64,000 bases of DNA, taken from positions 2,682,600 through 2,746,599 of the forward strand of contig CAADRB010000007.1 in assembly GCA_900708905.1 (NCBI GenBank), read 5' to 3'. The notes under the pieces are model-generated. The model saw only the letters and a list, made by a program, of their open reading frames with translations, did no database searches and was not told where the DNA came from. Origin of the DNA: Hymenolepis diminuta. Its lineage: Eukaryota > Platyhelminthes > Cestoda > Cyclophyllidea > Hymenolepididae. Position 1 is the stretch's first letter. Each line of letters begins with the position of its first letter. Shown one piece after another: positions 62,001-64,000 of the stretch. The position numbers were made by a program, and so were the translations under genes.

Positions 62001-62763
62001 CAACCTCATAACAAATTAAGTACTCTAGGCAGGTGAAAACTTTTATTGCGTAGTTTAAGAGGATTACTTTGCCAAAAGACTAAGTTTACACGTATACGGT
62101 AGGATTTTATTATTGTTGAGGCGGCAAGTTGAAAAAAAATGCTCTTGAGTGAAAATGTTGATGATTAAACACTAAGCCACAAAAAATGCGGTTCTATTTA
62201 GAATTTCTTTGTAATCTCTTTGGGGATTAAATTTGGAGAAAATCCAACTTCACGAAATTGAAAGTTGACTTATGAATCTTGTGAAGTTATTGAAATCAGA
62301 ATGGTTTATCATTAAGGAAATTGGTATCCTAGTTTAATCTTGTTTATTTAATAAAATTAAACGTTTTACTAGCTTAATCTAAATGAATTTTAATAAATAT
62401 TTTGAAGCAATTGATTTTATTTTTTTCTCCAAGTCATAATCAAAAATGAATTAAAAAGCACAACTATTAAAATTTTAATGAAAAGTAATGAACATTTAAA
62501 CTGTGTTAATTTCAATTAAAGTATATCTGTCCAAAATACATTTAAAAGTATAAATTTATCTATTTAAAAACAAATATGGAAAGTTAGTTAAAAGATTTTC
62601 AATATTTTAAAAGAATTGACTCACCAATTAAAAACTGTTTAATATCCACAGTTGCTAATGCGTATATAGATATTATAAATGGTCTACAATAATGCCATAA
62701 TCCACTTTATTCCTCAACATAATATCGAAAAGCACCCTGCACTCAATAAAGTCTTGAGTCTAC

Positions 62764-62930
62764 CTGCGATCGTAAAACAATTTTTTTGGCTAAGACCCTC
62801 TGCCCCACTGATTGGCCACTCAAAGTGACCAATGGAAGCAGTCAACTGGTGCTTTCCGGAAAGTGTGGCCTTCGACACACGATGAGCGTGGACATTACGC
62901 AACATGTGCTCGTTTTTTTATGTTAGCGAC
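62764..62930 (-). promoter_or_regulatory. Candidate distal promoter with paired CCAAT boxes
   Basis: In an AT-rich desert this block is GC-richer and contains ATTGGCCACT-caa-AGTGACCAAT at 62811-62833, an inverted repeat holding two divergent CCAAT boxes. On the - strand CGCAG|gtagac at 62764 could be the donor of a noncoding first exon of navigator. Confidence 0.3.
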
Positions 62931-64000
62931 AAAATATGCAAAGAATGAAAAGTTATGCTAATGTTGGATTTTATGTTTTGCTTGGTGACTCTCCATGTCG
63001 CCAATTTGTTGATTTAATTTTTCTCTTAAGATATTCACTTTTAAGAAGTTCAAAGCACTAACCCGAAAAGGGATACAGATTTATAAATGCTTAATTTTGG
63101 GTGAACGAAAGATTACTTTAGAAATGCTAATAAAAGAAATTAAAGCAAATAATATTTATTTTGCAGTTTTAATTTAATTCACAATTATGCTATTTGAAAC
63201 TTGGTGAAAATTTGATTATATAGCAGAAGAGAAGTCAAAATTTTTAATATGTGTAGCTTTTATATATGCTTAAAAATGGCAAAGTAGACATCAAATTAGA
63301 CGAAATTTATCTGTACTTTGATATATTGGGCTGTATGTAGATATCACTTAATAAAGGTTGAAAATGAACTTTTAAATCTCAATTTTAGTATCTCATTAAC
63401 CTAAATCGAATTGTCCAAATGTTGACGACCATACTAAAGAGTTGATAGTCAAATCTACAGAATAGAAAGAGTTGTGCCAGTATTGCTAAGTCCGCTTTCA
63501 ATTCACTTCGGGACAGTGGATGCAATCGCATACATTTCGACATTTGGAACTCTACAAGTTGAGTAAAAAGTGTACATCCAAGGGTCAAATATCAATTAAA
63601 GTAAGACTGTGTATTTATACCCTATTCCCTTGCCCTCATCCCCTAATAGACTATCTAAAATTTTCCCAGGATTAGGTACTTTTCCACAATAAAATTGTGA
63701 TACTTTGTACTGTTGTGAATAATTATTATTATTAATTTGAATTAATTGGATCAAATTAGTTACTATTTAATATTCGTGTTAGAAGTAAGATTTGGACAAG
63801 GGACCATAAAATTTCACGTTACAGAAAATGTTCATTTAGAATTTCACTTACAGTTTCTACTCTCAAGATACGAAATAGTTATGAGCGTTAAGTTCGAATG
63901 CAACATCATTTTCAGACAGTCCAGTGAGAAATTCCCCTGGTTGTTTGTTTTCATGAAAAGAAGCTCGCAAAATTATTCTTTTTGATTAATAACAGGCAAA

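Larger units (their letters stand above)
55776..64000. other. Region upstream of navigator exon 1, no gene recognised
   Basis: AT-rich sequence with no ORF showing family motifs. Two places could be regulatory: a palindromic TGACGTCA at 56066-56073, about 300 bp before exon 1, and a GC-richer block at about 62700-62930. Confidence 0.55.

Noticed and set aside
62714..62905. 63-codon - strand ORF
   Set aside because: Coincides with the CCAAT-containing block; more easily explained as regulatory or noncoding exon sequence.

Overview
The window is eukaryotic nuclear DNA, strongly AT-rich, with long introns and small exons. I could assemble two multi-exon protein genes by matching splice sites, reading phase and family motifs. 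The many very short exons, AT-rich introns, compact divergent proteins and start codons lying a few bases after a splice acceptor fit an invertebrate, most likely a flatworm (tapeworm or fluke). That organism guess is an inference, held with moderate to low confidence.

Left part (about 3.7 to 19.1 kb, + strand): a cortactin gene, 17 coding exons, about 479 residues. It has an acidic DDW Arp2/3-binding start, only two complete 37-residue cortactin repeats, a linker built from nine consecutive frame-neutral mini-exons of 24 to 51 bases, and two SH3 domains instead of the usual one. Two decayed exon copies are visible: a mini-exon whose donor GT has become AT, and a third SH3 exon downstream that carries stops. 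The 6.5 kb second intron holds a piggyBac transposase relic and copies of a tRNA-related SINE.

Middle and right part (20.2 to 55.8 kb, - strand): a neuron navigator (NAV/unc-53/sickie family) gene, 18 coding exons, about 998 residues. It has an N-terminal CH domain, two SxIP motifs of the type that binds EB proteins, a long Ser/Pro-rich region, and two navigator coiled coils separated by the basic W-L-R-S-S segment. The last exon ends in a stop with a poly(A) signal downstream, so the AAA+ ATPase module typical of the family is absent from this transcript. A 288-codon intronless ORF lies in the 7 kb intron on the same strand. It has promoter-like sequence upstream and an in-phase splice donor near its end, so it may be an alternative first exon of a short navigator isoform or a nested gene. 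Another intron holds an LTR-retrotransposon integrase fragment flanked by diverged direct repeats of about 125 to 130 bp.

The two genes are convergent, with stop codons about 2.3 kb apart. Both products are expected to act at the cytoskeleton: cortactin on branched actin, navigator on microtubule ends and cell guidance. The first 3.7 kb and the last 8.2 kb hold no gene I can support, only repeats, AT-rich sequence and a few candidate regulatory motifs.
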